From Thalassobaculum fulvum (GTDB lineage Bacteria > Pseudomonadota > Alphaproteobacteria > Thalassobaculales > Thalassobaculaceae), in contig NZ_BMZS01000003.1 of assembly GCF_014652915.1 (NCBI RefSeq), positions 124,001-188,000 of the forward strand: 64,000 nucleotides of DNA, given 5' to 3'. Under the pieces are notes generated by a model, which was not told where the DNA came from, did not search any database, and was given only the letters and a program-made list of their open reading frames with translations. The position numbers and the translations under genes were made by a program. Positions 54,295 to 61,211 of the stretch are shown here, one piece after another (the first letter of the stretch is position 1; every line of letters begins with the position of its first letter).

Positions 54295-54716
54295 CCGGCG
54301 GGCGGGTCTTCCGCAAGACCGTGCCGGTCCGCTTCGAGGACTGCGACCCGGCCGGCATCGGCTTCTACCCGCGCATGCTGATGATGGTGAACCGGCTGGT
54401 CGAGGACTTCTTCGCCGAGGCCCTGGACTGTCCCTGGCCGGCGATGCACGGCCGGCAGAGGCGCGGGGTGCCGACGGTCCGGCTGGAGGTCGACTTCAGG
54501 GGGCCGCTGTTCCAAGGCGATGCGCTGGACCTGGAACTGCGCGTGCGCAAGGTCGGGACCAAGGCGTTCACCGTGGCGGTCGCCGGGTCGGTGGCCGGCT
54601 CCGAGAAATTCGCGGTGGTTCAGGTCCTGGCCTATGCCAGCACCGGCCCCGACGTCCGCGGGCTGCCGCTGCCGGAAGCGCTGGCCGAGGGGTTGCGGCG
54701 CTACGCGGAGCACTGA
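54291..54716 (+). CDS. Acyl-CoA thioesterase (4-hydroxybenzoyl-CoA thioesterase fold)
   Basis: A 141-residue hot-dog thioesterase: 'VPVRFEDCDPAGIGFYPRML' holds the family Asp, followed by 'PTVRLEVDFRGPLFQGDALD'. It hydrolyses (aryl)acyl-CoA esters; in this operon it could release dead-end aromatic CoA esters and recover CoA. It is the last gene before a dispersed repeat. The first residues 'MTGGRVFRK' follow a coupled ATGA junction with the RidA gene. Confidence 0.9.
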   Translation: MTGGRVFRKTVPVRFEDCDPAGIGFYPRMLMMVNRLVEDFFAEALDCPWPAMHGRQRRGVPTVRLEVDFRGPLFQGDALDLELRVRKVGTKAFTVAVAGSVAGSEKFAVVQVLAYASTGPDVRGLPLPEALAEGLRRYAEH

Positions 54717-54804
54717 CCGGCGCCCGCTGGGCTTTCCGGCTTCACGCCGAGGTCGTGCAGGGCCTGGTCGACCGTTCTGCTGAGCTGAGGTCCGCCGAGG
54801 AGTG

Positions 54805-54902
54805 GGTCCCGGCTCTCGGCTGCGCCTCGCCCCGATGACGCTGAATGGTGTGCGCCCTCGCCGATCCTCATCCCGGGCAAGCGGAGCGCGAACCGGGACC
54901 CA
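54805..54902. repeat. Dispersed palindromic repeat, copy 6
   Basis: Begins TGGGTCCCGGCTC and ends ACCGGGACCCA, with inner 'CCCCGATGACG' and 'CCTCATCCCGGG' less well paired than in other copies. It separates the convergent aromatic operon and the leftward small membrane protein gene. Confidence 0.65.
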
Positions 54903-54915
54903 GGCTCGACGCATC

Positions 54916-55164
54916 CTATCCGTTCGTACCGTCGGACCGCGGTCGCCGCCGCTCGCGGTACGACAGGACCAGCGCTCCGAGTATGGCCAGGCTGCCGGGA
55001 AGAAAGAACGCACCGCCAACGGTGTTGCCGGCGAGCAGGCTGGCCGTCCCGGCGACCATTCCAACTGCGGCCAAGAGCAAGACGAACCCGTCGACCACCA
55101 CCGGGAAGCGCCGCAGGATCCAGTGTTGGATGAACTGAACCAGGATCTCCGCGAGGATCTGCAT
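54916..55164 (-). CDS. Small two-helix membrane protein
   Basis: An 82-residue protein with two hydrophobic segments ('VVVDGFVLLLAAVGMVAG' at ~21-40 and 'FFLPGSLAILGALVLSY' at ~53-69) and a basic tail ('RERRRPRSDG'). The N-terminus 'MQILAEILVQFIQHWILRR' is amphipathic. Not a family I recognise. It lies 11 bases after the HD-domain gene in the same direction, so probably co-transcribed with it. Confidence 0.65.
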   Translation of the reverse strand: MQILAEILVQFIQHWILRRFPVVVDGFVLLLAAVGMVAGTASLLAGNTVGGAFFLPGSLAILGALVLSYRERRRPRSDGTNG

Positions 55165-55175
55165 CGGCCGCCGTC

Positions 55176-55778
55176 CTACCGCACCAGCGGCTCGCGCTCG
55201 CCCTTGCGCAGCACGGTCCCGTCCCAGGCCGGGCGGCCGAACACCTCGCGGACCATCGGCGCGAAGTGCTCGAGCGGCGGGCTCCGGTAGTCGGGGTCGA
55301 AGCTCGCCTGGTCCCAGCGCTCGCAGAAGTCGACGGCGTCCTGGTAGTACGGATTGTCGGCGTATTTCCGGCGGGCCTCGGGATCCTTGCCGTAGTGATG
55401 GGCGTAGTAGACCATCTGGAAGATGCCGTGGTGCTGGACCACCCAACTCACCTGCTCGCGGACGTACGGACGGATGATGTCGGCGGCGATGCTGTCGTGG
55501 TTGTGCGGCGCCAGCTCGTCGCCGATGTCGTGCAGCAGGGCGGCCACGATCCAGTCGATGTCGGCGCCGTCGGCCTCGGCCCGCGCCGCCGACTGGATCG
55601 AGTGCTCGAGCCGGCTGATCCGGTAGCCGGACAGGCCGTCGCCGAGCTTGGCGAGCTGCGCGAGAATCCGGTCGGCGGTCCCGGCCGCATACTCATCCTC
55701 GCGGCGCGCGAGCAGCTCGTAGTCGGCCCGGCTGCCGTGCTTCATCTCGGTGAAGCCGACGGTGGTCATCTCGTTCAT
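55176..55778 (-). CDS. HD-domain protein (COG4341-like)
   Basis: A 200-residue HD-superfamily protein. Metal-site residues are His59 ('SRLEHSIQSAARA'), His83-Asp84 ('AALLHDIGDELAPHNHD'), further His at 92 and 94, and His116-His117 ('WVVQHHGIFQM'), then Tyr-rich 'MVYYAHHYGKD' and 'FCERWDQASFDPDY'. Members are annotated as phosphohydrolases; the EHxxQ and HD arrangement also resembles PhnZ/TmpB-type di-iron oxygenases, so oxygenase chemistry is a real alternative. The radical SAM gene is 59 bases upstream in the same direction. Confidence 0.88.
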   Translation of the reverse strand: MNEMTTVGFTEMKHGSRADYELLARREDEYAAGTADRILAQLAKLGDGLSGYRISRLEHSIQSAARAEADGADIDWIVAALLHDIGDELAPHNHDSIAADIIRPYVREQVSWVVQHHGIFQMVYYAHHYGKDPEARRKYADNPYYQDAVDFCERWDQASFDPDYRSPPLEHFAPMVREVFGRPAWDGTVLRKGEREPLVR

Positions 55779-55837
55779 GGCGCCCTCGCGATCGGTCGGT
55801 CTCCGGAGGGCACAGTGTCACGCCGGCGGGCGGTTCG

Positions 55838-57022
55838 CTACTCCGGGTCGGCGTAGCAGGCCTTGCAGATGTCGGGGATCCGGCCCTCCAGATGCGCTTT
55901 GCGGAACGCCACGAAGTCAGCCCCCTGCCAGTGCCGGGTGAAGGTCTGCGGGTCGTCCCGGTCGAGCGGAGCGCCGATCTGGTAGACGTCCGGGTTGCCG
56001 ATTGCGCAGCACGGCACGACGCGCAGGTCGGACGACACGAAGGCCCGTTCGAACGGCCACGGGCACAGTGTCTCCGGGGAGCGCGTCGAGTACTTCTCGG
56101 TGGTGTTCCAGAACCGAACCTCGACCCCGAGGCTGTCGCCGAGCGCGACCAGGCCCATGAGCGCGTCCGGATCGAGCTGGTCCTCGACGCTGACCGTGTC
56201 GTTGGCGGCACGCCACTCGGCGAGCCCCCAGTCGACCAGCTCCAGGGAGAAGGTGTGGTGCTTGAAGCCGAGCTCCGCCGCCAGCCGGACCAGGTCGGCC
56301 AGCTGGTGGAAGTTGGCGCGCTGGACCACCGTCCACATCTTGGTCCGCACCACCCCGCGCTCCCGGCAGTAGGCGTTCAGGAGCTTGCAGTTCGCCACGA
56401 CCCGGTCGAACACCGAGCCGTGGCGGATGCTCTCGAACACCGCCTTGGTGGCGCCGTCGATCGAGATCTGGATCTCGTTGGGATCGGCGTCGACCAGCTT
56501 GCGGTAGTTGTCCTTGAGGTGCAGGAGCGAGGCGTTCGTGGTGGTCCGCACCCAGATGTGGCGGGCCCGGGCGTAGCGGATCATGTCGAAGTACGGGTCG
56601 CGCTGCATGGTCGGCTCGCCGAGTCCCTGCAGCTTGATCTCGACCAGGCCGTACTGCTCGTCGATCAGCCGCTCGAACGCCTCGAGCGGCAGGTCGTCGG
56701 CGCGCTGGCCTTTGTGCCACTGGCTGACGCTGCACATGATGCAGCGGAAGTTGCAGCGGCTGACGTTCTCGATGTCGAGCTTGATCGGCAGGTAGTCGGG
56801 CTCGGCCTCGCGGCGCTGATGGGCGAGATAGCGCTCGTAGTTCGCGCGTTTCCGGGGCGATGCCTGGAGTGCGAGGTCGCGCTCGCGGTGGTAGGCGGCG
56901 AGGCCGGCCGACGGCGCCGGTGCCGGCAGCGCTCGCAGGGCGTGCCGACGGGCCTCGGCATCGCGGGCGGCCGGCGTCCGGGGTTCCTGGCGGGCCGTTC
57001 GGACGACGTTCAGGTCGGGCAT
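55838..57022 (-). CDS. Radical SAM/SPASM domain protein
   Basis: A 394-residue protein. After an Ala/Pro/Arg-rich N-terminus (1-75), the radical SAM core has Cys90, Cys94 and Cys97 in 'CNFRCIMC', followed by 'LQGLGEPTM' and 'IQISIDGATKAVFESIRHG'. The SPASM-type C-terminus carries 'LCPWPFERAF', 'VVPCCAIGNPD' and 'ICKACYADPE', enough Cys for one or two auxiliary [4Fe-4S] clusters. SPASM proteins modify peptides, tRNA or small molecules. No precursor-peptide gene is seen beside it. Divergent from the ECF sigma gene, with a FixK/FNR-like box between. Confidence 0.9.
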   Translation of the reverse strand: MPDLNVVRTARQEPRTPAARDAEARRHALRALPAPAPSAGLAAYHRERDLALQASPRKRANYERYLAHQRREAEPDYLPIKLDIENVSRCNFRCIMCSVSQWHKGQRADDLPLEAFERLIDEQYGLVEIKLQGLGEPTMQRDPYFDMIRYARARHIWVRTTTNASLLHLKDNYRKLVDADPNEIQISIDGATKAVFESIRHGSVFDRVVANCKLLNAYCRERGVVRTKMWTVVQRANFHQLADLVRLAAELGFKHHTFSLELVDWGLAEWRAANDTVSVEDQLDPDALMGLVALGDSLGVEVRFWNTTEKYSTRSPETLCPWPFERAFVSSDLRVVPCCAIGNPDVYQIGAPLDRDDPQTFTRHWQGADFVAFRKAHLEGRIPDICKACYADPE

Positions 57023-57091
57023 GCGTCTCTCCAGAGTCGCGGCGTTCTGCCTTGCGTGGCCGGACTATCGCGGCGGCGGCCCGCCGCGTCC

Positions 57092-57105
57092 TTGCGATGG
57101 ATCAA
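57092..57105. promoter_or_regulatory. FixK/FNR-like box in divergent promoter
   Basis: TTGCGATGGATCAA fits the alphaproteobacterial FixK/FNR pattern TTG(A/C)-N6-(T/G)CAA. It lies 70 bases before the radical SAM start and 84 bases before the ECF sigma start, so either or both could be oxygen-controlled. Confidence 0.5.
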
Positions 57106-57188
57106 GTCGAGCGCGGATCGCCGCCGCAAGACACTTGGCGCAGCGGCACGGCGCTGCGATGCTCCGGCCGGCGCAGGGAGGCGAAGGC

Positions 57189-57809
57189 GTGGAGCGGTCG
57201 GAGACCGGACAGCAGGACCTGGACGACGAGGCGGTGCTGGTCGAACGGCTGAAGGCCGGCGACGAGCGCGCGTACGAGCTCGTGGTCCGGCGCGAGACCG
57301 GCCGCCTGCTGGCGGCGGCCCGGCGGCTGGTGCGCGACGAAGCGACGGCCCACGACTGCGTGCAGGAGGCGTTCCTGTCGGCGTTCCGGGCGATCGACAG
57401 CTTCGAGCCGCGGTCGTCGGTCGGCGCCTGGCTGAACCGGATCACCATCAACGCGGCACTCATGCGCCTGCGCAAGGAGCGGCGGCTGGCCGAGACCCCG
57501 ATCGACGACCTGCTGCCCGTCTTCGACGCCGACGGCTGGCGCCGGGACCTGGTCGATGTCCCGGACGACGACCCGGAGAGCGAGCTGGAACGCCGCCGGA
57601 TCCGGGAATTCGTGCGCGCCAAGATCGACATGTTGCCTGACGGGTACCGGACGGCATTGATACTCCGCGACCTCGAAGGCTGGAGCACCCGAGAGGCCGC
57701 GGAAGCGCTCGGCATAGCCGAGGGCGCGATGAAGGTCCGGCTGCACCGCGCCCGCGCGGCGCTGAAGAGCCTGATCGAGCCGATCTGGACGGGAGAGGTC
57801 TCGGCATGA
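57189..57809 (+). CDS. ECF-type RNA polymerase sigma factor
   Basis: A 206-residue RpoE-like sigma factor: region 2 'VRDEATAHDCVQEAFLSAFR' and 'SSVGAWLNRITINAALMRLR', region 4 'MLPDGYRTALILRDLEGWST' and 'GIAEGAMKVRLHRARAALKS'. The GTG start was chosen for its GGGAGG site; ATG and other starts upstream lack one. The anti-sigma gene overlaps its stop by four bases. The regulon is unknown; the divergent radical SAM/HD genes are candidates. Confidence 0.9.
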   Translation: MERSETGQQDLDDEAVLVERLKAGDERAYELVVRRETGRLLAAARRLVRDEATAHDCVQEAFLSAFRAIDSFEPRSSVGAWLNRITINAALMRLRKERRLAETPIDDLLPVFDADGWRRDLVDVPDDDPESELERRRIREFVRAKIDMLPDGYRTALILRDLEGWSTREAAEALGIAEGAMKVRLHRARAALKSLIEPIWTGEVSA

Positions 57810-58168
57810 GCCATACGGGTTCGGGGGGCGACGGGATGGACGGGCGCGGCGGGCTGTGGAAGCGGATCCGCCACTGGATGTCGTGGGGACTGCACGGCGC
57901 CATGACCTGCGAGGAGTTCGACCGCGGCCTGGTCGATTACCTCGACGGCAATCTCGGGCCGGTGGCGAAGCGGCAGATCGAGCTTCACACCGTCTTGTGC
58001 CCGCACTGCCATCGCTATCTGCGGGCCTACGACCGGGCGCGCCGGGTGGCCGGGGAGGCCCTGCGCGAAGCCGACGAAGAGGCGTTGAAGACCGTGCCGG
58101 AAGATCTGGTACAGGCGATCCTGGCGGCCCGGCGCAACGGCCACGAGGCGGCCGGCGACCCCGGATAG
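57806..58168 (+). CDS. Zinc-finger anti-sigma factor
   Basis: A 120-residue soluble protein with a ZAS-type zinc motif: Cys in 'GAMTCEEFDRGLVDYLDG' and the HxxxCxxC group in 'ELHTVLCPHCHRYL'. No membrane helix follows, so it is a cytoplasmic anti-sigma, as in redox-responsive ZAS proteins (RsrA/ChrR class), where thiol oxidation or metal loss releases sigma. Coupled to the sigma gene by an ATGA overlap. Confidence 0.88.
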   Translation: MSHTGSGGDGMDGRGGLWKRIRHWMSWGLHGAMTCEEFDRGLVDYLDGNLGPVAKRQIELHTVLCPHCHRYLRAYDRARRVAGEALREADEEALKTVPEDLVQAILAARRNGHEAAGDPG

Positions 58169-58172
58169 CGGG

Positions 58173-58199
58173 CCGGACGCCGCCACCGGCGGCTTCCGG
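58173..58199 (+). terminator. Hairpin terminator between anti-sigma gene and metA
   Basis: Stem CCGGA-c-GCCGCC / GGCGGC-t-TCCGG around a 3-base loop, followed about 13 bases later by CCCATTTTT. It lies four bases past the anti-sigma stop. It would separate the sigma operon from metA. Confidence 0.55.
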
Positions 58200-58229
58200 A
58201 CGACCGTTTCCCATTTTTCGAGCCCGACG

Positions 58230-59147
58230 ATGCCCATCAAGATCCCCCACGACCTGCCGGCCCGCGAGACCCTCGAGCGCGAGGGCGTGCTGATCATCCG
58301 CGATACCGACGCGATCCGGCAGGACATCCGGCCGCTGCGGATCGCGTTGCTGAACCTGATGCCGAAGAAGATCGAGACCGAGACGCAGATCGCGCGCGTC
58401 CTGGCCGGTACGCCGCTGCAGGTCGAAATGACGCTGTTCGCGCCGTCGGGCTACGTGCCGAAGAACACCCCGCGCGAGCACATGATCGACTTCTACCGGT
58501 CCTGGGAGGAGATTCGCCAGGAGAAGTTCGACGGCCTGATCGTCACCGGGGCGCCGGTCGAACAGCTGCCGTTCGAGGCGGTGGTGTACTGGGAGGAGCT
58601 GCGGCGGATCTTCGATTGGTCGCTGACCCATGTGCACGGGCTGTTCGCGCTGTGCTGGGGCGCCCAGGCGGCACTCCACCACTTCCACGGGATTCCCAAG
58701 CACCAGCTGCCGGAAAAGCGCTTCGGCGTGTTCCCGCACCGGGTGCTCGACCATACCTCGCTGCTGATGCGGGGGCTCGACGACGAGATCCGGATTCCGG
58801 TGTCGCGTCACACCGAGAACCGGCGCGAGGACCTGGCCGGCCACGCCGACCTCGAGGTGTTGATGGAATCGGACGAGGCCGGGCTGTGCCTTGTGCACGA
58901 CCGGCGGCTGCGCCACGTGCACATGTTCAACCACCTGGAATACGACTCGACGACCCTCGACGCCGAGTACCGGCGCGACCTGGAGAAGGGCGACCCGATC
59001 GGCGTGCCGCGCTACTACTACCCGGGCGACGACCCGTCGCGGGCGCCGGTCAACACCTGGCGTGGCAACGCCCACCTGCTGTACTCGAACTGGATCAACT
59101 ACATCTACCAGACGACGCCGTTCGACGTGGCGCAGATCGGTCGCTGA
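58230..59147 (+). CDS. metA: Homoserine O-acetyltransferase (MetA family, Glu111 form)
   Basis: A 305-residue MetA-family acyltransferase in methionine synthesis. Catalytic Cys142 lies in 'LFALCWGAQAALH' and later residues in 'SRHTENRRED' and 'HMFNHLEYDS' complete the site. Residue 111 is Glu ('TGAPVEQLPFE'). In this family Gly111 gives succinyl-CoA and Glu111 gives acetyl-CoA preference, so this is predicted to be an acetyltransferase despite being a MetA homologue. The 61-base leader is too short for a SAM-II riboswitch. The start follows a hairpin terminator. Confidence 0.94.
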   Translation: MPIKIPHDLPARETLEREGVLIIRDTDAIRQDIRPLRIALLNLMPKKIETETQIARVLAGTPLQVEMTLFAPSGYVPKNTPREHMIDFYRSWEEIRQEKFDGLIVTGAPVEQLPFEAVVYWEELRRIFDWSLTHVHGLFALCWGAQAALHHFHGIPKHQLPEKRFGVFPHRVLDHTSLLMRGLDDEIRIPVSRHTENRREDLAGHADLEVLMESDEAGLCLVHDRRLRHVHMFNHLEYDSTTLDAEYRRDLEKGDPIGVPRYYYPGDDPSRAPVNTWRGNAHLLYSNWINYIYQTTPFDVAQIGR

Positions 59148-59157
59148 GAGGCGGCCG

Positions 59158-59598
59158 TCAGGCCTGCTCCAGCCCGAGTTCACGGCGCAGCTTGCGGGTC
59201 AGCCCGCCGGCGACGATGCGGTGCGATTCGCGGATGTAGTCGCGCAGCTCGTCCGGGGCGAGCCCCGGGCGGTCGTGGTGCTGGATCCACTTCATGCCGC
59301 GCGAGGCGAGGTATGGCGCGGGCCGGAGGCCGGGCTGCTCCTTCAGGAACTCGTAGGCGATGTCGGAGACCTTGAAGGTGTAGCGGGGCTGGCCGCCGCC
59401 GTCCCAGCCGCCGATCGCGAACACCTTGCCGCCGACTTTCCAGACATCGGAGCCGCCCCACTGCACCACGTGCGTGGTGGCCGGTAGCGAAGCGCAGAAG
59501 GCGTTGAACTCGTCGTAGGTCATGTCCGGGTGGGTCATGTCCGGGTGGTTCATGTCCGGGTGGGTCATGTCCGGGTGGTTCATGTCCGGGTGGGTCAT
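59158..59598 (-). CDS. MmcQ/YjbR family protein with tandem-repeat N-terminus
   Basis: A protein of up to 146 residues. The MmcQ/YjbR double-wing fold starts at 'MTYDEFNAFCASLPATTHVV' and includes 'QWGGSDVWKVGGKVFAI' and 'PYLASRGMKWIQHH'. Ahead of it are five repeats of a five-residue unit, alternating MTHPD and MNHPD, each with its own ATG. The first ATG of the repeat is used here; the fold alone would start at 59523. The frame opens further upstream but there it overlaps the YHYH gene. Function of the family is unknown (possible DNA binding). Confidence 0.85.
   Translation of the reverse strand: MTHPDMNHPDMTHPDMNHPDMTHPDMTYDEFNAFCASLPATTHVVQWGGSDVWKVGGKVFAIGGWDGGGQPRYTFKVSDIAYEFLKEQPGLRPAPYLASRGMKWIQHHDRPGLAPDELRDYIRESHRIVAGGLTRKLRRELGLEQA
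59521..59598. repeat. 15-bp tandem repeat (five units) inside MmcQ/YjbR gene
   Basis: Five head-to-tail 15-bp units alternating CATGTCCGGGTGGGT and CATGTCCGGGTGGTT (a 30-bp period repeated 2.5 times), plus a final CAT. The unit length is a multiple of three, so copy-number change would alter the protein by five residues without frameshift, and each unit offers a new in-frame ATG on the minus strand. Confidence 0.9.
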
Positions 59599-59704
59599 GT
59601 CGGATTCGCCGTGTCGGGGGTTCGGGAATGGCCGGACGACGCCGCCACGGGCACGATACTCCGATGGTGTGCCCGACCCTGTCAGCAGCGCCGGAGCCGT
59701 CACC

Positions 59705-60085
59705 GTGACCGTCATTCGTTGGCTCATCGACCCGGTAAGGACCGCGACGCTCGCCGCGGCAGTCTGCCTCGTCCTCCCTCCGGCGTCGACGGCGCACGGG
59801 TCTTCAGCGGCCCGGGCCTACTACGAGGATTTCTACCTCGACGCCGCCTGTGCCGCCTCCGGTCCGGAGGCGCTGGACGGCCACAACGGTCACGCCCACG
59901 GGGGCCACGACCATGCGGACGAGGACCTTGGCTACCACTATCACCTGACCGTCGACGCGGCGCTGCGGCCGACGTTCCCGTACACGTTCGGGCCGACCTA
60001 CCGCGGTCGGGTCGAGGGCAGCAGCTTCACGAGCTGCGGGGCGGCTGCGTTCGGGTTCGCGGACCGGCGTGCCGGCCGTCGCTGA
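59705..60085 (+). CDS. YHYH-domain-containing exported protein
   Basis: A 126-residue protein with a signal peptide (to 'ASTAHG'), a His/Asp/Gly-rich stretch ('DGHNGHAHGGHDHADED') and the signature 'LGYHYHLTVDAALRPTFPY'. The YHYH family is named for this motif, and the His-rich segment suggests metal binding. It is shorter than typical YHYH proteins. The start is a GTG with CGGAG upstream; other starts are possible. Its 3' end overlaps the convergent membrane-protein gene by 59 bases. Confidence 0.7.
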   Translation: MTVIRWLIDPVRTATLAAAVCLVLPPASTAHGSSAARAYYEDFYLDAACAASGPEALDGHNGHAHGGHDHADEDLGYHYHLTVDAALRPTFPYTFGPTYRGRVEGSSFTSCGAAAFGFADRRAGRR

Positions 60086-60464
60086 GCCGGCTTGCGCGCC
60101 AGGCGATCACACTCTGCGCCAGCAGGACGGCGACCGCTGCCTGGGCGGTGATCACCGCGGGCCAGATCCGGGGAAACGCCGGATCGAGATATTTCTGCGG
60201 ACCGAACGACACCAGCGCGGTGGCGACGAACAGCAGCACCAGCGCGCGACCGGCCCTGGTGCCGCCCGACAGCCAGAGTGCCGCGGTGCCGATCGCCAGC
60301 GACGCCCCCAGGAACGGGGCGAGAGCGAACGGCGGCACGGTCAAGGGCGGATGCGGCGGCGTGCGGGTGAACAGGGCTGCGAGCATGACGGCGGTCAGCA
60401 CCAGGAGTGCCGTGATCGCGGCACGCGTGGCGGTCGAAGCGGGGGCGTGCGGGACGCTGGTCAT
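60027..60464 (-). CDS. Four-helix membrane protein, unknown
   Basis: A 145-residue protein with about four hydrophobic segments ('AAITALLVLTAVMLAALF', 'FLGASLAIGTAALWL', 'ALVLLFVATALVSF', 'AVAVLLAQSVIAW'). No family recognised. It is divergent from the TetR gene, with twin operator-like repeats in the 92-base gap, so it is a likely target of that regulator. AGAAGG ribosome site. The last ~19 codons overlap the YHYH gene tail to tail. Confidence 0.75.
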   Translation of the reverse strand: MTSVPHAPASTATRAAITALLVLTAVMLAALFTRTPPHPPLTVPPFALAPFLGASLAIGTAALWLSGGTRAGRALVLLFVATALVSFGPQKYLDPAFPRIWPAVITAQAAVAVLLAQSVIAWRASRLSDGRHAGPRTRTQPPRSS

Positions 60465-60479
60465 GAGCCTTCTCCATGT

Positions 60480-60524
60480 CCGTACTCATGGGTACGCTTG
60501 ACTGATCCGTACTTACGGGTACGG
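60480..60524. promoter_or_regulatory. Twin operator repeats for the TetR regulator
   Basis: Two 18-base copies of CCGTACTYAYGGGTACG(C/G), at 60480-60497 and 60507-60524, 27 bases apart start to start. Each is a partial palindrome (CCGTAC ... GTACGG). They fill the gap between the TetR gene and the divergent membrane-protein gene; autoregulation and divergent control are inferred. Confidence 0.7.
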
Positions 60525-60556
60525 TTTCTGTCAACCCCGCGATACGGAGTGCATCG

Positions 60557-61180
60557 ATGAAGGCGGAAACCCGCGAAAGGCGGCGGAACGAGATCCTCGA
60601 CGCCGCGCTGGCGGTGCTCGCGGAACGTGGCTACCGCGATGCCAACATGCTGGAGGTGGCGCGTCGCGCTGCGGCGTCGAAGGAAACCCTCTACGCTTGG
60701 TTCGGCGACAAGCAGGGGCTGTTCGACGCCCTGATCCGCCGCAACGCCGCCATGGTCGGGACGGTGGTCGACCGGCATCTGGACGGTGGGCTGCCGATCG
60801 AGTCGGCGCTCGTCGATTTCGGCGAGGCGCTGCTCGGACTGCTGCTCGGCGACGACGCGGTGGCGATCAACCGTGCCGCCGTCTCGGAGGCGGCCAGCGA
60901 TCCGACGCTGGCGCGCACCCTGGCATCGGCCGGCCGAGACGCGGTGCTGCCGGGGTTCGTGCGGTTGCTGCGGCGCCATGCCGAGCAGAACCGGCTGAGT
61001 TTCGCCGACCCGGACCGCGCGGCCGAGGACTTCCTTGGCCTGCTGCTCGGGGACGCCCAGGTCCGACGTCTGCTCGGCGTCGCTCCGGCACCGTCGGCGG
61101 CCGAGGTCGCGGTGAGGGCGGCGCGCGCGACCCGCGGCTTCTTGCGACTGTATGGCTCGAGCGAGGCAAAATCGGGGTAG
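60557..61180 (+). CDS. TetR/AcrR-family regulator
   Basis: A 207-residue TetR protein: N-terminal helix-turn-helix 'ILDAALAVLAERGYRDANML' and 'VARRAAASKETLYAWFGDKQ', followed by a helical ligand/dimer domain with 'LGLLLGDAQVRRLLG' (AefR/TetR_C_7-like). It likely represses itself and the divergent membrane protein through the twin CCGTAC repeats, and perhaps the MFS gene 31 bases downstream. The inducer is unknown. Confidence 0.9.
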   Translation: MKAETRERRRNEILDAALAVLAERGYRDANMLEVARRAAASKETLYAWFGDKQGLFDALIRRNAAMVGTVVDRHLDGGLPIESALVDFGEALLGLLLGDDAVAINRAAVSEAASDPTLARTLASAGRDAVLPGFVRLLRRHAEQNRLSFADPDRAAEDFLGLLLGDAQVRRLLGVAPAPSAAEVAVRAARATRGFLRLYGSSEAKSG

Positions 61181-61211
61181 TCGGCCGACCCGGCGCGGGT
61201 AATCTGCCAGC

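Noticed and set aside
54717-54804. Possible remnant of a minus-strand gene end before repeat copy 6
   Set aside because: About 25 codons read plausibly as protein, but there is no start, no family match and it is too short to separate from chance.
57021-57188. A longer N-terminus for the ECF sigma factor starting at 57021 or 57159
   Set aside because: The extra residues have no sigma-factor character, they cover the FixK/FNR-like box and divergent promoter, and only the GTG at 57189 has a strong ribosome site.
58169-58229. SAM-II riboswitch in front of metA, common in alphaproteobacteria
   Set aside because: The 61-base gap is mostly occupied by a terminator hairpin and does not contain a recognisable SAM-II pseudoknot core.
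59521-59598. CRISPR-like array
   Set aside because: Units are contiguous 15-mers without spacers and are in frame in a coding gene.
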